Part shown: positions 39,816 to 43,187 of the stretch, one piece after another
Layout: each line of letters opens with the position of its first letter
How positions within the stretch are numbered: the first letter of the stretch is position 1
IMG/VR virus record: IMGVR_UViG_3300042923_001270
Coordinates: 1-43,187 of that record
DNA from: a virus
Strand: one strand, 5' to 3'
DNA: 43,187 nt
Notes under the pieces: model-generated
Databases searched by the model: none
What the model was told of the DNA's origin: nothing
Seen by the model: the letters and a program-made list of their open reading frames with translations, nothing else
Program-made: the position numbers and the translations under genes

Positions 39816-40281
39816 TATTTATCACCCTTTCTTCCTTTCGTTTTACTGCTCTACTTACTTTCGAATCGATTTCTGACCCAACCCATTCAATTAATTTTTC
39901 TAGAATCTTAACTGGAACCCAGTCAATCCAACCTGCTCGAATCGTATTCGCAGTCATAGACTGTAAAACATGATAAAGCACACCAAAAGATAATAGTCCA
40001 AAGAATATACCTGGTAGTCTGGAGGCCATATCAAGTAGATGACCACCTGCGGGAAGTAAGAGTATAAAGAATGTGCGGAACACACCATCAATTCCATACT
40101 TACTTCCATAAGAATCGTCTTTCTTTGAAGCCCTTGTACCAGTAAGCCAGTCCATCAAAATAAAAAAGGCGAGGGCTGCCATTACTGCTCTCACAGTTTC
40201 ACCATTCCCATAGAGGTTTTCAAACAGTGGAGTAAATAAAGCTCCTGCTACTGCAGCCCATATTTTTTGTGATTGTTCCAT
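39799..40281 (-). CDS. Holin
   Basis: 160 residues with three or four membrane segments (VRAVMAALAFFILMDWLTG, FFILLLPAGGHLLDMA, GIFFGLLSFGVLYHVL). The MDWLTGTRASKK motif and the SKYGIDGVFR stretch are typical of the toxin-secretion/phage-lysis holin family. The C-terminus is charged. It forms the pore that releases the endolysin. The ATG overlap with the endolysin couples the pair. Confidence 0.85.
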   Translation of the reverse strand: MEQSQKIWAAVAGALFTPLFENLYGNGETVRAVMAALAFFILMDWLTGTRASKKDDSYGSKYGIDGVFRTFFILLLPAGGHLLDMASRLPGIFFGLLSFGVLYHVLQSMTANTIRAGWIDWVPVKILEKLIEWVGSEIDSKVSRAVKRKEERVINNDEII

Positions 40282-40303
40282 CTTTTTTCACATTCTTCCC
40301 AAT

Positions 40304-40329
40304 AAAATTAGCCCCGATCGGTTCGGGGC
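40304..40329 (-). terminator. Hairpin between FN3 gene and holin
   Basis: Minus strand: GCCCCGA-ACCGA-TCGGGGC then TAATTTTATT. It is a GC-rich stem with a modest T-run between tail and lysis genes, so probably a partial terminator that tunes lysis gene levels. Confidence 0.65.
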
Positions 40330-40332
40330 CAA

Positions 40333-41238
40333 CTAAGTAATAGAGTTAAGTGCATTTTTTAAAGCAACTAATTTTGAATAGAACCCACTAGGTTGTAGAA
40401 CGGTCGCCATTGGACTAATCGCATTAACTGCTTGTTGGTACATCGCATCTGTAAATTCTGCTCCTGAGTTTGCGGAACTAAAGGATATATTTGCTAGGTT
40501 TTTATAAGTACGAAACTCGTTAATTCTTGTGGTAAAACTATTCCATTCACTTGCATTAACGATAGCCAAAGGAATGACACCTCTGTAAGTCACGTTAGGA
40601 TCAGTTGCCCTCGAACTAACTAAGCTTGTCCATGCCCAATTGGACGGTCTAGTTGGAGCGATAGGTAACGTACTGAAATTTTCAAAATCCGCAGTACCTG
40701 AACCTACAGCATTGTTCGCATATACCTTTGCTGTGTAAGCTGTATTAGGTGACAATCCGTCTATTACAGTACTTGTCCCATTAAATAAGTAACTGGCTGA
40801 CACAGGGTTTGACGATGTGCCCTGCAAGTATATCTCTGCCGAATAACTGGTTGCCCCACTTGCACCACTCCACGACAAGTAAACACCACTAGTACTAGGA
40901 CTGGCTGATAAGTTTGTTACTGCAGCTGGTACTTGTGGTGGAGGTTCGGGATTATCAGTTGTGACTGTTATTGTTCCAACGTGAGTTCTAGTACCGCCAC
41001 TAGGTTTTACAAATCCTTTTATGGTATATGTCGTCCCAGATGCGAGCCCTGAGAAGTCGATATACGAGTAATTATTAGACGATGAATCTATCCAATTATG
41101 TGCGTAATAATACGTTGTAGCATTGGAGTTCCATAACTCGATTTCAAAATAGTCGTAATAACTTGCTGAAAAGGCTAACCCTTCAATAACCCCTCTGAAC
41201 GAGGTTTGATTTATATTGGTTGCTCTAATATTAGGCAT
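40333..41238 (-). CDS. Tail protein with fibronectin type III-like domains
   Basis: 301 residues. Two FN3-like domains (about 10-95, GTTYTIKGFVK, and about 105-195, TNLSASPSTSGVYLSWSGASGATSY...TVIDGLSPNTAYTAKVYANNAVGSG) and a helical C-terminus (EWNSFTTRINEFRTYKNLAN). FN3 domains decorate tail fibres and tips and bind cell-surface sugars. It directly follows the tail-tip protein and precedes the holin. No collagen-like repeats. Confidence 0.7.
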   Translation of the reverse strand: MPNIRATNINQTSFRGVIEGLAFSASYYDYFEIELWNSNATTYYYAHNWIDSSSNNYSYIDFSGLASGTTYTIKGFVKPSGGTRTHVGTITVTTDNPEPPPQVPAAVTNLSASPSTSGVYLSWSGASGATSYSAEIYLQGTSSNPVSASYLFNGTSTVIDGLSPNTAYTAKVYANNAVGSGTADFENFSTLPIAPTRPSNWAWTSLVSSRATDPNVTYRGVIPLAIVNASEWNSFTTRINEFRTYKNLANISFSSANSGAEFTDAMYQQAVNAISPMATVLQPSGFYSKLVALKNALNSIT

Positions 41239-41246
41239 CTAATCAC

Positions 41247-42776
41247 CTACCCGAAAGTCACTACAACATTTAAACCTGTAATTTGATTACCTGTGAAATC
41301 TACGACACTATCTCCAAAGCTCACAGCACCACCATCAAGTACGATTTCTCCACCATAAGTGCTTTGAATAGCATATATGTTTGCAAAATTCCCCTGCTCA
41401 AGTAATAACCTCAATGTACCGCCTTGAACCCTATCAGCACTCATTATCCCTGTAGTGATGTTACCTGCGTCAATTATGGTTGCCCCTTTGGTTAATAAGT
41501 TTTTAAAGGTAACAATACCTTCCATGTCTATGAGGGTGTTTTTTATCTTCGTAGTCCCTGGAGTCATGTTAATTAAAGCGACTATAACATCACCATTAAA
41601 GTCAGTGCTTGATACTTTAGCTTCGATTTCTCCAGCTTGAACATCTAATTCGCCCCTTAGGGTCTTCACCTTTGTCCCTAAACCTTCGACAGTCATTGCA
41701 ATTCCATCTGCAGTTTGTTCGAATGTTGACTTAGCTTGGCTAATACTATCGTCCAATCTTTCAACCTCTAATGTAATCTTTTCATTCGTTTGGTCTATCT
41801 TAGACCTGGTTTCTTTTTTAGCTTCTTTTAGCTCTGATCTAGTTTTTGCAACTAAGTTAGTGATGGTTTCTTTTTTATTCGATAATACAACCGCTGGACT
41901 TCTCTTTTGGAATGGATAGTGTTTATAAGCCATGACACGAGTTTCAAATTCAATTCTTAGTGGCTCGTAAATTAACCAAACCTTATCCCCTAAATGAGCG
42001 TCAAATCCTAATTGAATGACTTCTAGCTCTATTGAAACTTCGGGAACATCCAGGATAGTTTCTTTTAATTTTTCAAGTAAACTTTCAGCATTAGTATATC
42101 GATCATCTCGTATAGGTTCCCCGTGTTTTTCACCATAAATATCAGCTTTGGGAGAACGATACTCAACCTCTAAACCATCAGCGCCAAAACCTTTAAGAAC
42201 AGTTGCAAATTTGGTTGTATCTACTGTACGACTAAGTGTTTTAATATTGTGTTTGTAGCGAAACTGGAAGTCTTGATCAGTACCAATCTCTTTACTGAAT
42301 TTCAGATGACGGTTAGGCTCGATTTTATATTCGCAACCAAATTCCTCACAGATTTTCTTAACCAATGAAAGCGAATTATCTTCTCCGAAATTCGGTAGCA
42401 ATTTAGTTTCTAATACGTCCTCACTTTCAAAAGTCCAACCTGAACCACTTAATGTGAATGCTGCAGCATCATTTAATGTTAGTGTTCCTCCATTGATGCC
42501 ATAGACAGGATTATCAATTAACTCGAAAAAAATGTGTTTGGCTAAAGAAACTACTTTTCGATTCCTTGTCTCAACCATCTTCTTTATTCTAAATTCAAGA
42601 CCATCCAATTCCACAATCGATTCTTCTTGGATCAAGTGAAAGGAGTGTTTGTTCTTCTCTGTCAAAAAACAAGTGAACGATAACGATAAGTCACCGTTCA
42701 CTTCTTCAATCACTTCTACCCCTTGAAAGTCAGTTAATGCTTCGGAATTGCCGAATACATCAGTAATAATAAGCAT
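41247..42776 (-). CDS. Tail-tip protein, tail-associated (Tal-like) N-terminal family
   Basis: 509 residues. The first 330 residues (TDFQGVEVIEEVNGDLSLSFTCF, IVELDGLEFRIKKMVETRNRKVVSLAKHIFFELID, HLGDKVWLIYEPLRIEFETRVMAYK) match the Gram-positive phage minor structural protein / Tal family that caps the Dit ring. A coiled coil (KTRSELKEAKKETRSKIDQ) follows, then a short tip region (GGEIVLDGGAVSFGDSV). No peptidase domain is visible. It lies downstream of the receptor-binding genes, not directly after Dit. Confidence 0.8.
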   Translation of the reverse strand: MLIITDVFGNSEALTDFQGVEVIEEVNGDLSLSFTCFLTEKNKHSFHLIQEESIVELDGLEFRIKKMVETRNRKVVSLAKHIFFELIDNPVYGINGGTLTLNDAAAFTLSGSGWTFESEDVLETKLLPNFGEDNSLSLVKKICEEFGCEYKIEPNRHLKFSKEIGTDQDFQFRYKHNIKTLSRTVDTTKFATVLKGFGADGLEVEYRSPKADIYGEKHGEPIRDDRYTNAESLLEKLKETILDVPEVSIELEVIQLGFDAHLGDKVWLIYEPLRIEFETRVMAYKHYPFQKRSPAVVLSNKKETITNLVAKTRSELKEAKKETRSKIDQTNEKITLEVERLDDSISQAKSTFEQTADGIAMTVEGLGTKVKTLRGELDVQAGEIEAKVSSTDFNGDVIVALINMTPGTTKIKNTLIDMEGIVTFKNLLTKGATIIDAGNITTGIMSADRVQGGTLRLLLEQGNFANIYAIQSTYGGEIVLDGGAVSFGDSVVDFTGNQITGLNVVVTFG

Positions 42777-42793
42777 AAAAAATACACCATCCT

Positions 42794-42913
42794 TTATTCA
42801 GTAGGTGCCTCGTCTGTGTAGCCTAAATCTCTTAATTGTGTTTGGTATGGTTCTGGAACTGTTGATAATTCCATCATTCCCCTATCCACTTTGTAACGGT
42901 AGTAAGTAAGCAA
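42794..42913 (-). CDS. XkdX/CD1375-like short tail protein (39 aa)
   Basis: Starts TTG 42911-42913 after AAAAGGAGGTATTTAA and reads MLTYYRYKVDRGMMELSTVP, ending LGYTDEAPTE. The compact size, the VPEPYQTQL stretch and the location next to tail-fibre genes match the short XkdX/CD1375-type proteins that sit at this point in many Gram-positive phages. Their role is unknown, perhaps fibre assembly. Confidence 0.7.
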   Translation of the reverse strand: MLTYYRYKVDRGMMELSTVPEPYQTQLRDLGYTDEAPTE

Positions 42914-42914
42914 A

Positions 42915-43133
42915 TTAAATACCTCCTTTTATTTCAGCAACTTGTGCTTTTAGATCATCAATTTCCATCATCATCATGACTAGCATCTCACCAATGCTGT
43001 CATCATTCATAAGGGATAAAGCTAATCCCTCACCAATATCACGAATGATTGGAGATTCCACAAACTGATCAAACTCTTCTGCAGGCACACCTTTTTGAAT
43101 GGCATACTCTCTTAATCTTTCAAGATTCTTCAT
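42915..43133 (-). CDS. Small protein after the receptor-binding gene (72 aa)
   Basis: Starts ATG 43131-43133, 6 bases after AGGAGG; an earlier TTG at 43139 would abut the ribosome site. The same start appears at 49-51 in the left copy of the terminal repeat. MKNLERLREYAIQKGVPAEE, then a methionine-rich segment (MLVMMMMEIDDLKAQVAEI). Helical, possibly a fibre chaperone. No family recognised. Confidence 0.6.
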   Translation of the reverse strand: MKNLERLREYAIQKGVPAEEFDQFVESPIIRDIGEGLALSLMNDDSIGEMLVMMMMEIDDLKAQVAEIKGGI

Positions 43134-43187
43134 AATCAACCTCCTAATGCTTTCACGCGTTTATATAGATCTGCGTTTGCTTGGATA
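43083..43187. repeat. Terminal direct repeat, right copy
   Basis: Identical to bases 1-105. It holds the start of the 72-residue gene and the last codons of the receptor-binding gene, so both genes are complete only when the circle is closed. Confidence 0.9.

Noticed and set aside
1-43187. CRISPR arrays
   Set aside because: No series of regularly spaced repeats with unique spacers; the only tandem repeats are the AATACT microsatellite, the CTTTT run and the GGCAGA iterons.

Overview
The window is one complete genome of a temperate, long-tailed (siphovirus-type) phage of a low-GC, spore-forming Gram-positive host, most likely Bacillus or a close relative. The first 105 bases are repeated exactly as the last 105 (1..105 = 43083..43187). 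The sequence is therefore a circle of 43,082 bp, cut inside the tail genes. Evidence for the host is the AT-rich sequence, strong AGGAGG ribosome sites, HK97-type head genes of the kind found in Gram-positive phages, an ArpU-family late regulator and a phage copy of the sporulation phosphatase Spo0E.

Layout. Almost everything is on the minus strand, so transcription runs from high to low coordinates. (1) Lysogeny switch, about 32.9-35.8 kb: a Cro-like repressor (minus) diverges from a LexA-type CI repressor and a large serine integrase (plus), with symmetrical operators between them. (2) Early region, 32.9 down to 20.0 kb: many small proteins, an antirepressor, an SbcC-like ATPase, RecT with a metallo-beta-lactamase-fold nuclease, a replication initiator, a DnaB helicase and a RuvC-like resolvase. 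A plus-strand deoxyribosyltransferase/TIR-like gene interrupts it, and a plus-strand Spo0E-like gene lies just beyond its end. (3) Control region, 19.4 to 15.6 kb: the ArpU-like regulator, two accessory genes (a membrane protein and a HEPN-type protein), a run of intrinsic terminators, an 11-bp-phased iteron promoter, and a gene-free element of about 220 nt with tRNA-like ends. (4) Packaging, head and tail, 16.0 to 0 kb and on across the join to 40.3 kb: HNH, small and large terminase, portal, protease, capsid, connectors, tail tube, frameshifted chaperone, tape measure, distal tail protein, receptor-binding protein, small proteins, tail-tip protein and an FN3 protein. (5) Lysis, 40.3-39.2 kb: holin and GH24 endolysin. 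(6) Accessory region, 35.8-39.2 kb: ribbon-helix-helix and XRE regulators with palindromic operators, membrane proteins and a hexanucleotide microsatellite.

How it works together. CI and Cro choose lysogeny or lysis at the 33.2-33.4 kb operators, and the BRO-N/KilAC antirepressor may override CI. The early operon supplies replication (initiator plus DnaB) and recombination (RecT, MBL nuclease, SbcC-like ATPase, RuvC). ArpU then switches on late genes. Several terminators lie between ArpU and terminase, which implies internal promoters or antitermination.

Most notable are the tRNA-like RNA (16.58-16.80 kb), the iteron-driven leader with three hairpins (17.97-18.21 kb), the Spo0E homologue, the HEPN and TIR/deoxyribosyltransferase-like genes, and a tail-tip gene placed downstream of the receptor-binding genes. 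More than ten genes of 27-57 residues were read directly from the sequence. All family assignments rest on motif recognition by eye, not on searches.
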